Of a DNA stretch of 64,000 nucleotides, positions 48,590 to 61,300 are shown piece by piece. Made by a program: the position numbers and the translations under genes. This DNA is from Panax quinquefolius (Eukaryota; Streptophyta; Magnoliopsida; Apiales; Araliaceae), in assembly GCA_020205615.1 (NCBI GenBank), contig JAINUW010000716.1, positions 1 through 64,000 on the forward strand. Direction: 5' to 3'. Under the pieces are notes generated by a model that saw nothing but the letters and a program-made list of their open reading frames with translations, ran no database searches and was not told the DNA's origin. Position 1 is the first letter of the stretch; the number at the start of each line of letters is the position of its first letter.

Positions 48590-50436
48590 TGAAAGTAATA
48601 TGCACACAAGCCAATCATGTTTGATGATAAAGCATATACTTTGTAACAATCTTATTCATTTATTAATAAAAAGTATTAATTTATTAAAGGCTTTTAATTA
48701 TCTACATGATGCTGTTTTATAATATGTGATAAACCCATAGTTTTAAGCAATGCTTTTAGAATAATGATGATGATTATTCTAATGATATCTAAATTCTTAG
48801 AAAGCTTAAAACTAAAATAGTTCCCAATCATTGGATTACTAAATTAGGGATTAGTGAATCCGGATAGATTGGTACATACGTTGCTTGCTCATTGGATGAG
48901 GATGATTGATCTCATGATCATTTGTGTGGAGACACTAAAGAAAGTATGTAGGTGCTTATTAGAGAATAAGTTCACTAAACGTGGCTCGCTAAGGAATACC
49001 TAATGGAGTTTTACTTGCCTGTCAATAGGAATTCCTGTAGTAATAGTAGTACAAGTGATCCTTGGACTTGAGATCATCATAGTATCTTGTGTATGATGAG
49101 TTATACTTTGACTTATTCCTTAAGACCCTTAGGGTATATCAAAGGGTATGCTTGGGTATAATAAGTTGTACATGGAGATAATGTATGATCAATAAAGAAT
49201 CTACCACTTTTATTAAAAGAAGAGAAATGTCCTATGTGATTCGATAAATGACAACCCCAAAGAGTCCTTGGTTATAAGCGTAATGAAATTAGAAAGGAGT
49301 TTCTAATTTGCATTATTTGGAGTTGTGCATTTAAGGATCGAAATACATATAATTAAATAAAATAAGACTCGACAAGAATTCCATGTCTTATATTTAATTG
49401 GGACATTATATGGTGGAAGGATTGAATTGCATTATGCAGAACTATTTACTTAAAGGTTCTTTTATGATTAATGTTGAAATCTATATTATCCGGAAAGTCG
49501 TTGATCGCTAGGGAGGCTTATCCCTATTGTAGAAAAATATTATTTATTTAAATAAATTATTTGTTTAATTTATTTATTTATTTATTTAAATAAGATTATA
49601 ATTGTTCTAATTGATTTATTCACAAGGTTTAATATGGAGAACCTAAAGGGTCACACCATAAAAGGAAGAATAATTATTTAAGAAGTTAATGGCATAATCG
49701 TAATAATATGTTATGTATATTTAATTTAATCTATGGTGATAGAATAAATTAAATAGCTTAATATTTATTATTTAATATTTTAGAAATATTAAATATAAAT
49801 TAATAAGAGGAGTCTTATTAATATTATTACAATTATTATTATTATTTTAATTTCTAAAAGAGTTTAGGAATTAATTTAATATAAGTACTCTCATTTATTC
49901 CTAATTGGATTAGGAAGGAAAATTAGTTAAAGGAGTTTAATTAATTATCCCTAATAAGATTAGGGAGCCCTTTAATTAAATAATACCTTATTTTAATAGG
50001 GTTACTTGATATCTTTATAAGAGGAGTCTTATATCAGATATCAAGATTTACATTATTCCAAGAGTTGGAGAGTACGCTCTTTTTCTATAGAGATAGAAAA
50101 ACTAGGGTTTAGCCAACCACCCATTTTCTTGAATCTTTATTATTCCTTGGTGGATCACCTCTAGAGGCCAAACACTTGGGTGGCTAACGTTGATCAAAGG
50201 AAGGAACCAAACCCGGTGAATTCAAGTTGAACGCGAAAGGATTTGGAGGTGAACTTGTACCTGAGGAAGCTCGATCTTCAAGGGTATGATTATATTCTTT
50301 ATCTTTTCGTTTAATTAATAATTGTGCATAAAGGGTGATCCGGGTATATGGTTTGTACATTTTTTAAACTCTGATTTTACACATTTCCGCTTATTTATGC
50401 AATTTGATTGTGTTCTTAAATATTACAAACCTAACA
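48590..50436 (+). repeat. 3' LTR of copia-2
   Basis: It begins TGAAAGTAATATGC after the polypurine tract and ends AACCTAACA. At 1.85 kb it is the full-length LTR copy. It contains hairpins at 49286-49309, 49771-49793, 49799-49822, 49898-49916, 49921-49946, 49948-49966 and a two-tier one at 50007-50043. No gene. Confidence 0.9.
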
Positions 50437-51304
50437 GGAAGATCATGCTGAACACCTAAGAATAGTGTTGGAGACACTAAGGAAGGAAAAGTTGTATGCA
50501 AAGTTCATAAAGTGTGAATTTTGGTTGGAAAAGGTACAATTTTTAGGTCATGTCATTGACCATGAGGGGATTTTAGTAGATCTAGCGAAGGTGAAAGCCG
50601 TGATGAATTGGGAACAACCGAAATTGCCGACTGAGATGCGGAGTTTCTTAGGGTTAGTGCGAAACTATCGGATATTCATCCAGGATTTTTTGAAGATAGC
50701 TACTCCATTGACTAACTTGACAAGGAAGACGGTGAAATACGTGTGGACTGATAAATGCGAGGACAATTTTCAAGAACTTAAGAAGAGGTTAAGTGAAGTG
50801 CCTGTTTTGTCATTACCCGATGATACATGAAATTTTTTAGTTTACAGCGATGCTTCGCATAAAGGACCTGGTTGCGTGCTCATGCAGCATGGCAAGGTCA
50901 TTGCGTATGCATCAATGCAGTTGAAGGATTATGAGAAAGTTTACCCTACTCATGATCTGGAACTAGCCGCAGTAGTTTTTGCCTTAAAGATATGGAGACA
51001 TTATCTTTACGGAGAAAAATATGAGATATACACAGACCATAAAAGTCTAAAATATATCTTCACACAGAAGGAGTTGAATATGAGACAGAGGAGATGGCTA
51101 GAGTTGATAAAGGATTATGACTGTGAAATCCTTTATCACCCTGGAAAAGCCAATGTAGTTGTCGATGCCTTAAGTAGGAAGGGTTTCCAGAAGTTATCTA
51201 TGTTAACGACTCAAAATGAGTTAATAACAGAGATGGCTAGGATGGAAATAGAAGTGAAGTTACCTAGTAAATTGGGGCAGAGACTATTTGCGACAGAGAT
51301 TTAA
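50437..51304 (+). pseudogene. gypsy-A RT end and RNase H
   Basis: From 50465 the frame reads LETLRKEKLYAKFIKCEFWL and VQFLGHVIDHEG (RT thumb), then KCEDNFQELKKRLSEVPVLS. A stop at 50828-50830 replaces a Gly codon, followed in the same frame by RNase H residues VYSDASHKG (Asp), [13 protein letters not shown] (Glu), [10 protein letters not shown] (Asp) and DALSRKG. A further stop lies at 51302. The domain is nearly intact and continues in frame to the integrase zinc finger. Confidence 0.92.
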
Positions 51305-52587
51305 TCTACCATCGTAGAGAGAGTCAGGGAGGTGCAACTCAAAACTGATGAGTGTGACTAGATGAAGAAGCGGTTAGCCAATGAAAAAGATATTAAGTAC
51401 AGTCTCGATAACGAGGGGTTATTGAGATTTAAAGGAAGAATTTGGGTTCCGAATGAGACGGAATTAAAGGAGCAAGTATTACAAGAGGCTCATAGTTCGA
51501 GGTTCTCGATTCATCCTGGTAGTACTAAGATGTATCAAGACCTTCGATAGAGATTTTGGTGGCCAAACATGAAGAGAGAGAGGTCGGTGGGTATGTAAGT
51601 AGGTGCTTGATTTGTCAGAAAGTTAAGGTCGAACATCAAAGACCAAGTGGATTGGTAAAGTCATTGGAGATTTCGAAGTGGAAGTGGGAGCATATCACGA
51701 TGGACTTTGTGGTGGGACTTTCAACTACATCGAAAGGGTATGATGCGGTTTGGGTAATAGTGGACCGGTTGATGAAGTCGACTAACTTTTTGGCAATTAG
51801 GGTCAAATATAACTTGGACCAGTTAGCTAAACTTTATGATAAGGAAATAATTTCCAGACATGGAGTACCAGTTTCAATTGTGTCAGATCGTGATCCACGA
51901 TTCACATCAAACTTTTGGAGGAGTCTGCAGGAGCAGTTGGGAACACAGTTGAAGCTGAGTACGGTGTATCATCCACAAACTGATGGACAGAGCGAGAGGA
52001 TAATTCAGACATTAGAAGATATGTTAAGATCTTGCATCATGGATTTCAAGGGTAGTTGGGATAATTATCTACAATTGGTAGAGTTTGCGTATAATAACAG
52101 TTATCATGCAAGCATAGGTATGCCGCCTTACGAAGCTTTATACGGAAGAAAGTGTAGAAAACCACTGTGTTGGGACGAAGTGGGAGAACGCCGAATGTTA
52201 GGGCTAGAATTGGTACAAAAGACAACGGATGTAGTGAAGTTGATACGAATGCGTCTCGTAGCATCTCAAGACAGACAAAAGAAGTATGCGGACTCGCATC
52301 GAGAAAATAGAGAGTTTAAAGTAGGCTCATATATGTTTCTAAAGGTATCTCCCTGGAAAGAAAAGATATGTTTTGGAAAGAAGGGAAAGTTAAGTCCAAG
52401 GTTTATAGGACCTTTTGAAGTGTTAAAACGGGTAGGTGAGGTAGCTTATATGATAGCATTACCTCTAGACCTAGAGCGAATACATAATATGTTTCACGTA
52501 TCTGTATTACGTCCTTATAAGCCAGATTATAAGCACGTAATAGAGTACGAGCCTATTCATATTGAGAAGGACTTAACGTACGAATAG
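51305..52587 (+). pseudogene. gypsy-A integrase
   Basis: The segment 51362-51550 has the His-His half of the zinc finger (HSSRFSIHPGSTKMY). A stop and a frameshift near 51550-51590 separate it from an open 343-codon frame (51556-52587). That frame carries CLICQKVKVEH (Cys-Cys), the core acidic residues in MDFVVGL, VSDRDPRFTS and DGQSERIIQTLEDM (Asp, Asp, Glu all present), and the C-terminal LSPRFIGPFEVLKRVGEV and MFHVSVLRPYKPDY. The catalytic core looks intact, unlike that of gypsy-1. Confidence 0.93.
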
Positions 52588-52740
52588 ATGCTTATTCAAA
52601 TTATCGATAGAAAAGAGCAGGTTCTGCGGAAAAAAGTTATACCTTCCGTGAAGGTGTTATGGAAAAACCACGATGCAGAAGAAGCAACGTGAGAATTGGA
52701 AGAAAAGATAAGGAAGGATTACCCTCAATTTTTTACATAA
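52588..52740 (+). pseudogene. gypsy-A integrase chromodomain
   Basis: After the stop at 52585 the same frame reads QIIDRKEQVLRKKVIPSVK, then HDAEEAT, a stop in place of Trp, and ELEEKIRKDYPQFFT before TAA. This matches the gypsy-1 chromodomain at 735-905 and marks gypsy-A as a chromovirus, probably of the Tekay/Del group. Confidence 0.85.
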
Positions 52741-52755
52741 TGTTAGACGAGATTC

Positions 52756-53760
52756 TGTGACGCCCCCAAATTCGGGTATCTTTCAACCCGACAGATGGTG
52801 CTACACGATATTACAGTTCACACAAACATTCAATCGAAAAGCCTCAAAAGAATGAATATGTCTTATATATATTACAAATCAATATTACCATTCCCCAAGT
52901 TTTTTATAACCATTACAATTTTTCTTGTCATAATATCAAATATTATCATTACAAATACTATTACATAGGTAAATCTATAGGTTCGTCTTCGCCTTTCTTT
53001 TAACCTTGTCGGATCCTTCGGTCCGTTCGGTCTTAGCTGCATTCATATGGTTCAAGCAAGAGTGGGCATGACTAGCTCAGCAAGTTCAACAATTCTATTT
53101 AACAATATGCTTGAATCATACAAATCATATATCTTCAATAACTGAACAATAGTTATGAAGTACTATCGATAATTCAAAATAGCACTTCTCTTTTCTTTAA
53201 AACATTTTACAATGACAATATGCAGTAAAACATTAATTTCGGTCCAAGACCTTGAACATTTCATACTTTCTTTGAAAAGGACATCCCGACACAAAGTCCG
53301 TAAGTTCGACATTTCTTATGAGCACGTCTAGGTGATCAGCCTATAGTACTCTATGTTGATCAACACTACATTCATTAAACGTATGTACATTGAAGTTGTG
53401 GCAACCTCACGTGCCTGTTGTTTTAACGACAAAACAATTTTAGCATAGTCAGTCTTTATTTGAAATCCACACAAATATAACTTGGTAATACATTGACCAT
53501 ACTTTGATAGATTGTAAGAAATCCAACATATCATAAGTTTAGCCAAAAGAATTGGCTTTGACTTCATCATATTTCAATTCATGAATAAGAATACATTAAC
53601 TACAAAGCTTGTCTAGATTGAACATAGACAAGGGTTAGAATACTTGCCCTCAGCGTCTGCTACTGTTATTGTTTGTTCACTTTAAGTCTTTAAGGTCTCT
53701 AAAGTAGATGATCACATCACATAACACATTAGGTCATGAATATTAAATATACATGGTTCC
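52756..53760 (-). repeat. LTR A1 (family A), opposite orientation, first part
   Basis: On the plus strand it starts TGTGACGCCCCC directly after the gypsy-A pol end. It is the reverse complement of the end of the 5' LTR (about 19400-20417). It cannot be the proper 3' LTR of gypsy-A, which should be in the same orientation as 17884-20417. It is split at 53760 by gypsy-B' and continues at 59609. No gene. Confidence 0.8.
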
Positions 53761-56168
53761 TGTAACGACCCCAAAATTCATATAATTTAATTCTTGACTT
53801 CGGTCGTTAATAATACATTCAACCTCTAATTTTACGTCATTAAACGATAATACAACCATTAAAATTTGCGGAATAATTAAAATTTTTATACATTTCCTTC
53901 TTTATTGCCCTAAATCGCTACCTTTACATTACATCTCTTCGATTCAAATTTATATCGTGAATTGTTACAACAAAATGACTATACAAAGTCTTACATCATA
54001 AATAGGTATCCATATACACCGGATAACTCAACTTATAATTCAACAACATGTTACATTTAAAATATTAAATACATTTCCCATAAACATAAGCAATCTTTGT
54101 GAATATGGATCACTATAATTCACGTAGCACATATCCTTACCTTAAATCTTTAACCTGCAAAAGTGGTTATTTGTGAGGTTGAGCTCGACAGCCTAACAAA
54201 ATCTAACAGTTTCCATGCATCACGTAGCACATAATAACATGCTCAACATATATCTCATAAACATCAGACTAACATAACATACATGCTACAATTCATATAT
54301 ATAGATTATAAAGATTGAGTTCCTTACTCAATCAACATGCTTTAGTCAAACAACGAGTCATAAATTGACTTTAACATTTCATACATTCAACATATATATA
54401 ACACATCATGCTCTTTTGCAATAAAGATTTAAAACAATCAAATTCACATAGCAAATAGAACCTGAATGACTTGCCTTGATCGTTGTTTACAATAACAAGT
54501 TTAACAACTTACGGTTCTCGTCGTACAAGACGTGCCCTACACAATTATATAATCATTCACATCAACTATTAGTCACATAGCAACGCATAGTAGTTGTAAT
54601 GTAAAATTTAATCTACATCCTATAACCCTTCCTATTAATCAATACACAATGTTCAATTTGATTATGTTAACTTTAGACTTATAACTCACTATATTTCTTC
54701 TTAGTCAAACTCAAAGTTCATTCAAGTGCTTAAGTCTTGCTTGGACTACTTATTGGTTTTATATTAAATCCGTTCCATATCATATAATATTCATTTCAAT
54801 TGAATTAAAACACTTTTTAAGTTCACTAACACTTGCACGCTGCTTCGACGCTCATTAAATCACACGCCTCGATTCGTCTCTCTCTTGTGTGTGCTTAGTA
54901 TGCTTATACAACTTATCTAATACATCATTTATTAATGTTAAGCATCATTATATTTACTAATAATCATGTTTTATAATTTAGGACAACATCTTTTATCGTC
55001 AGGAGCACTACATTTGCATATGTGCATTCCCGACGCCACCCGATTGCCTCCTAATACATATTAGTCCCACAAATAACCATTTTGACCCCTGTTACCAACC
55101 TCAAATTGAAAAAAATAAAGAACAAAAGTTATAGGTCTATTCGTCCTCATTTCGGATCATCTTGAATCACCTCAATCAGAGTTCGTATGAAAACGTTATG
55201 ACCATTTTACTACAGGAGGTCAAAACTGTCCGACCCATACAACTTTTCCAGTAATGGGCGCAAATTCCAGCCATTATGGTGCAAATTCCAATGTTGGTAG
55301 CGAACTTTTAAAGGCCATATTTGGCAATCGAGGTTAAAATTGGGCTGGGCATGAATTTCGAAGGTTGGTGCGAATTTATGTTGCACGCGAAATTCGTGAG
55401 GCGTGAAACTTGGCGCTGAGGCTCTGAATTACAAAACACCGCAAAACAAAACACAGAACAAAGCTATGTCTTAATTTCTAACACCAAATAACATGTATAA
55501 CTTCACGTAAATTACACATAAATGTTAACAATCATCCATATATCAATTACCAACAATTGAACAACGATTTTAGAAAACTTAATTCTTTGAAACATGTTTT
55601 AAAACAAAACTCCATTACTGACAGTTGATAAACACAGTGAACACTGTAAATCCTACTGACAAACCAATCTGATTACTTTAAACTATGTTTCTCTAAATTT
55701 CTTACCCAATTATCATCTACAAGGTTCAATTTCACAATTTCACAATTAACATATACAATTTTGATATTTCTACCAACCACGCTCATATACATGAATATTT
55801 CATCAGAATCCAATTCCTTTTCTTTAACACGTAATTAGCATAAAATCTTATATACATGTTAAACATACAATCATATATTCATATATGCTAGTATAATAAT
55901 TACAAAAACATGGTTTACAAGAATTTTGTAAAAACTTTATACATAGTGAAAAAGAAGAACACAAAGACATATTATAACGTAAAACATATATTAGTATCTA
56001 ATATTAAGGTCATAGACATACGTTTTTGTTGTTAAGAAATTCTTGTTAATTACTAGAAATAGTTTGAAGAATTCAGCTCTTGTTGCTTCTCTCTCTCAGA
56101 CTCTCTCAAAATCTCTGAACCTTTCTTTTTCTCAAAACTCTCTCTAGCTTTTCTTTCTTTTCTCAAGT
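53761..56168 (-). repeat. Truncated 3' LTR of gypsy-B'
   Basis: It matches 56526-58900 base for base with scattered differences, then diverges at about 56168. The portion corresponding to 58900-59608 of the other LTR is missing. It contains a GC-rich patch near 55250-55430. No gene. Confidence 0.85.
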
Positions 56169-56525
56169 TATCAGTTACCATACAACAACTACTAAAGAGT
56201 ACAATTGTACCATACTTAAATATAATTTTTATTCTTAACTTCTTTATCATTCTCTTCTTATAGACATTGCCTATTTATTATCACCTTATATCCTTATTAT
56301 TGGAGTTCTGTAACCCCACATTCATATTCCTTATAACTCTACGGGATTCTTCTTTGAATCCTCTCACGCATGCTTTAATCTCTTTTCTAAAAATTTCTTA
56401 AATAACTTCTTATTATTCAAACTCTACTTGAGCTTATTCTTTCTTTATCTTCACCTCTCTTTTCTGAGGTTATAGCCTAAGGTACTCTTACCTAGGGTTT
56501 CTAACCTATCAGCTTTGATACCAAC
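56169..56525 (-). other. gypsy-B' leader with primer-binding site
   Basis: The minus strand reads TGGTATCAAAGC (56512-56523) next to the LTR end, an initiator tRNA-Met type PBS. The leader that follows resembles that of gypsy-1 at 6300-6490. It ends where the large internal deletion begins. Confidence 0.8.
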
Positions 56526-59033
56526 TGTAACGACCCCAAAATTCATACAATTTAATTCTCGACTTCGGTCATTAATAATACATTCAACCTCTAATTTTAC
56601 ATCATTAAACGATAATACAACCATTGAAATTTGTGAAATAATTAAAATTTTTATACATTTCCTTCTTTATTGCCCTAAATCGCAACCTTTACATTACATC
56701 TCTTCGATTCAAATTTATATCGTGAATCATTACAACAAAATGACTATACTATGTCTTACATCATAAATAGGTATCCATATACACCGGATAACTCAACTTA
56801 CAATTCAACAACATGTTACATTTAAAATATTAAATACATTTCCCATAAACATAAGCAATCTTCATGAATATGGATCTCTATAATTCACGTAGCACATATC
56901 CTTACCTTAAATCTTTAACCTGCAAAAGTGGTTATTTGCAAGGTTGAGCTCGACAGCCCAGCAAAATCTAAAAGTTTTCATGCATCACGTAGCTCATAAT
57001 AACGTGCTCAACATATATCTCATAAATATCAGACTAACATAATATACATGCTACAATTCATATAACAATTATAAAGATTGAGTTCCTTACTCAATCAGCA
57101 TGCTTTAGTAAAACAACGTAGTCATAAATTGACTTTAACATTTCATACATTCAACATATATATAACACATCATGCTCTTTGCAATAAAGATTTAAAATAA
57201 TACAATTCACATAGCAAATAGGAACTGAAAGACTTGCCTTGATCATTGTTTACCAATAACAGTTTAACAACTTACGGTTATCTATACTGCAAGTGCCCTA
57301 CACAATTATATAATCATTCACATCAACTATTAGTCACATAGCAACGCATAGTAGTTGTAATGTAAACTTTAATCTACATCCTATAACCCTTCCTATTAAT
57401 CAATACACAATATTCAATTTAATTGTGTTAACTTTAGACTTATAACTCACTATATTTCTTCTTAGTCAAACTCGAAGTTCATTCAAGTGCTTAAGTCTTG
57501 CTAGGACTACTTATTGGTTTTATATTAAATCCATTTCATATCTTATAATCTTCATTTCAATTGAATTGAAACACTTTTTAAGTTCATTAACACTTGGCAC
57601 GGCGTTTCGACGTTCATTCGTCACACGCCTTATTCGTCTCTCTTGTGTGTACTTAGTATGGTTATACAACTTATCTAATGCATCATTTATTCATGTTAAG
57701 CATCATTATATTTAATAATACTCATGTTTTATAACTTAGGACAACATCTTTTATCGTCGGGAGCACTACATTTGTATATGTGCATTCCCGACGCCCTCCG
57801 ATTGCCTCCTAATACATATCAGTCCCACAAATGACCATTTTGACCCCTATTACCGACCTCAAATTGAAAACCTTAAAGAACAAAAGTTGTAGGTCTATTC
57901 GTCCTTGTTCTGAATCATCTTGAATCACCTCGATCGGAATTCGTATGAAAACGTTATGGCCATTTTACTATAGGAGGTCAAAACTATCCGACCCAGACCA
58001 CTTTTCCAGCGCTGTGGCGCGAGACAGTGGCACCGGAATGCGAATTCCAGTGTTGGGGTGAGAACTTTTGGGCCATTTTTGGCGCTGAGGAGTAAAAATT
58101 GGCGGTGGGGCGCGAAATTCAGAGCTAGGGCGCGAAACTTGGTGCTGAGGCTTCGAATTACAGAACACCCCAAAACAAAACACAGAACAAAGCTATATCT
58201 TAATTTCTAACACCAATTAACGTGTATAACTTCACGTAAATTACACATAAACGTTAACAATCATCCATATATCAATTACCAACAATTAAACAATGTTTTT
58301 AGAAAACTTAATTCTTTGAAACATGTTTTAAAACAAAACTCCATTACTGACAGTTGATAAGCACAATGAACACTGTAAATCCTACTGACAAACCAATCTG
58401 ATTACTTTAAACTATGTTTCTCTAAATTTCTTACCCAATTATCATCTACAAGGTTCAATTTCATAATTTCACAATTAACATATACAATTTTGATATTTCT
58501 ACCAACCACGTTCATACATGAATATTTACTATAAATCCAATTCCTTTTTCTTTAACACGTAATTAGCATAAAATCTTATATACATGTTAAACATACAATC
58601 ATATATTCATATATGCTAGTATAATAATTACAAAAACATTGTTTACAAGAATTTTGTAAAAACTTTATATATAGTGAAAAAGAAGAACACAGAGACATAT
58701 TATAACTTAAAACATATATTAGTATCTAATATTAAGGTCATAGACATACCTTTTTGTTGTTAAGAAATTCTTGTTAATCACTAGAAATAGTTTGAAGAAT
58801 TCAGCTCTTGTTGCTTCTATCTCTCAGACTCTCTCAAAATCTCTGAACCTTTATTTTTCTCAAAACTCTCTCTAGCTTTTCTTTCTTTTCTCAATTTAGC
58901 AGATAACTCAAAGCGTAAAACTAATAACCAAGCCGATTAACAGTATATGTATAATAAAATAAAACCAGCGTACAATTTTAAAACGTATATAAACTGACGC
59001 TCCACTTATTACACTAATAAGTTATTAGTTACC

Positions 59034-59082
<49 letters not shown>

Positions 59083-59608
59083 TATATTTTATTTATTTAA
59101 TTAATATTATAAAATTCAAAATTCAAAAGAAATCCAAAAGCCATAAGGCTTTGTTTGGCAAAAACCTTTTAAAATTTAAAGACTTAATATATATAAGTCT
59201 TGTTTGACAAAACTAAATTAAACTCTTTTAATTTATTTTAATAAACCATTTATAATATAGTTTATGGTCACACTTAATTTACTAAATTAAATTACAACAT
59301 TATAATAATCCATTTAATCATTAGAAACTTTCCAACTTAATTTATTAATTAAATTAGAATATTATCTCATAACAATTAATTTCCTTAACCCATTAATTAT
59401 TTATTAAACAAATAATTAGCCAAATCAAATCAGTCAAATTAAACAAATATTTATTCAACAATAAACACAACCATTAAATATTTATATAATTCAATAAATA
59501 TTTATAATTATAATTATAATTCTAGATTGTTACATTAATCATATCGTAATAAGAATTTCAATTATTAAATTCTTATTTTAATAACTTATGAAAATTCGGG
59601 TTGTCACA
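56526..59608 (-). repeat. 5' LTR of gypsy-B'
   Basis: Full-length LTR of 3.08 kb with plus-strand termini TGTAACGACCCC and CGGGTTGTCACA. It includes a GC-rich patch at about 58000-58150, an (AT)n microsatellite at about 59036-59080, and, at 59145-59260, a module shared with the gypsy-1 LTR fragment at 160-260. No gene. Confidence 0.88.
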
Positions 59609-61300
59609 GTTCCTAATGAATCTTACCCTTCTTCTCAATCTAATCATGCATTAGATTTATTACTTATAGGTTCCGACTTTCCAATATAGTTCACGTTGTT
59701 CTTACGTTCATATTTGATTACTTATCTTCAACCTTTATGTATCATTATTAAGGTTTCACAATGCTATAAATAAGCTTTACTTCATTTTTTAAACAATTAC
59801 CATTCATTCTATACATTCAAACCTTCTTCCCTGACCAAACCCTATGATGGCGCGCTATGACGCCAGTCATTACTGCTCAACTCATGGTCATGGGGCCACT
59901 CTCAAAGATCGAGACGTGTATATGATGCCACTTCCTAGTATGCCATATACATACCTCGCGCTGCAGCGCCGATAACAGCTCCATTGGTCATGCCGTGGCG
60001 CGGACCCTGAGCCTCACACTATTACTTCAGTTAACTTATTCTATGAATTTTCTAGGGCCATAACTTATTAATTTTAAGTCTGAATTGGCTCGTTCAAAAT
60101 AAATTAGCTCATAAATCACATACTCTACGTGATCATGCAAAAATTTTATATTTTCAAATTCGTTAACTCAAAATTCAACTATTAGTTCTTTTTTTAATGA
60201 AAACGATAAACGTCCGTGAACGTTCAATGCTCGTTTCTTCGTTCTAAGTCAGAATTCGGCCATTTTTGAGTCCGTAAATCTTTAATGCCAAATAAGACTT
60301 GTTCCCATAGAAAACCAACGTTTCCGAACTCAATATCAAAATTTGACCTCTAATCCAAGAATTTCGTGAATTCGACGATTATCGTCCAATCATGAAAATT
60401 CCGGAATAGCTTCATTACTTATGATTTGATTATCATTTCAAATGATCTCTATCCATCATATTGACATTTCAATCTACATATTACATCAACTTATTTCATG
60501 ATAAGTTATGGCTTATTCTTCATGAGTTTATAACTTATCATAGTATAAACTACATATAATTCAATTCTCATGACTTATGATAAGTCTTCTATCCATCATT
60601 CTTACATACTTTTAACATACCAAATTCATTCATGTAAACATGATACAAGTCTTACAAGTTCTTACTTAATTCTTGGCTTATTTATGGATAAAGTGCTTAT
60701 TCTTGGCTTATTAGGACTTAAGTCCTTATTTTATTCATTCCTATCATTCTTAGCATATATGATCATTAATCCACACTTCTCTTATCAACCTATAGTTTTA
60801 GGGATGGAAGACTAATGACATAAGATTATTACCTTTGTTGAACTAGCTTTTTTTTTTCTTTTCTAACAATGGAGGTTTAACTTATTCTTGCTTAATCTCT
60901 CTAACCAATAAGTAGAAAAGTGTTGGATGAAAAAGAACAAGCAACAAATGAAATCCAAAGCTTAGTATTTATAGGATTTGCTAAGTTAGGATATTTTAGA
61001 CAATACTCCAATCCCGCCTCCTTACTATTCATTACTTATGTACTAAGTTAACTTGCCCACAAAATTAAATACTTGTCCATCACACTAATATCTTGGTCAT
61101 CACACTAATATCTTGGTCATCACATAATTGTTTTGGTCATTACACAATTATCTTGGTCACCAAGAATAACCGCATGATCATGGGTTAAACCATGGATCAC
61201 CCTAATCCAATGGATCATAGCTTGGGCTTAGGTTTAATTTGTTTAACTTGAGCTTTGGGCTTGCATTAATAAATTAATTGGGCTTCACAGTTAACAAACA
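59609..61300 (-). repeat. LTR A1 (family A), second part
   Basis: It continues LTR A1 after gypsy-B'. It contains a GC-rich patch (59835-60010), a conserved TATA site on the minus strand (60968-60973), and a 20-bp tandem repeat (61071-61155). It ends at the position equivalent to base ~589 of the gypsy-A 5' LTR and is directly joined to LTR A2. The short open frame at 60570-60815 has no domain and lies wholly within LTR sequence. Confidence 0.8.
61071..61155 (-). repeat. 20-bp tandem repeat in LTR A1
   Basis: TCTTGGTCATCACACTAATA and variants recur four to five times. The matching place in LTR A2 (about 63830-63870) and in the gypsy-A 5' LTR has only one or two units, so the array expanded in this copy. 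Confidence 0.75.

Larger units (their letters stand above)
42506..50436 (+). mobile_element. Second Ty1/copia element (copia-2), near-perfect TSD
   Basis: A 3' LTR (48590-50436) and a matching 5' LTR start (from 42506) share TGAAAGTAATATGCAC at their beginnings. The 5' flank is GAAAG and the 3' flank GGAAG, a 5-bp target duplication with one change. The gypsy-A RT reading resumes across the insertion. The interior holds a degraded copia gag and scattered pol motifs. Its LTR carries an exceptional set of hairpins. It is a separate lineage from the Sirevirus above, with different LTRs and no 3' extra ORF. Confidence 0.85.
53761..59608 (-). mobile_element. gypsy-B', internally deleted, TSD GTTCC
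   Basis: GTTCC flanks both ends (53756-53760, 59609-59613). Two LTRs in tandem order (53761 to about 56168, and 56526-59608) start with the same TGTAACGACCCC. Between them lie only about 360 bases: a PBS (minus strand, 56512-56523) and leader sequence. Gag and pol are gone, together with the first part of the 3' LTR. The family is the same as the solo LTR at 14308-17864. Confidence 0.88.

Noticed and set aside
52756..53760. Normal 3' LTR of gypsy-A
   Set aside because: The orientation is opposite to the 5' LTR at 17884-20417, so it cannot be the partner LTR in the usual sense.
57925..58183. Two overlapping minus-strand frames of 71-82 codons
   Set aside because: They result from the GC-rich patch of the gypsy-B' LTR, where stop codons are rare.
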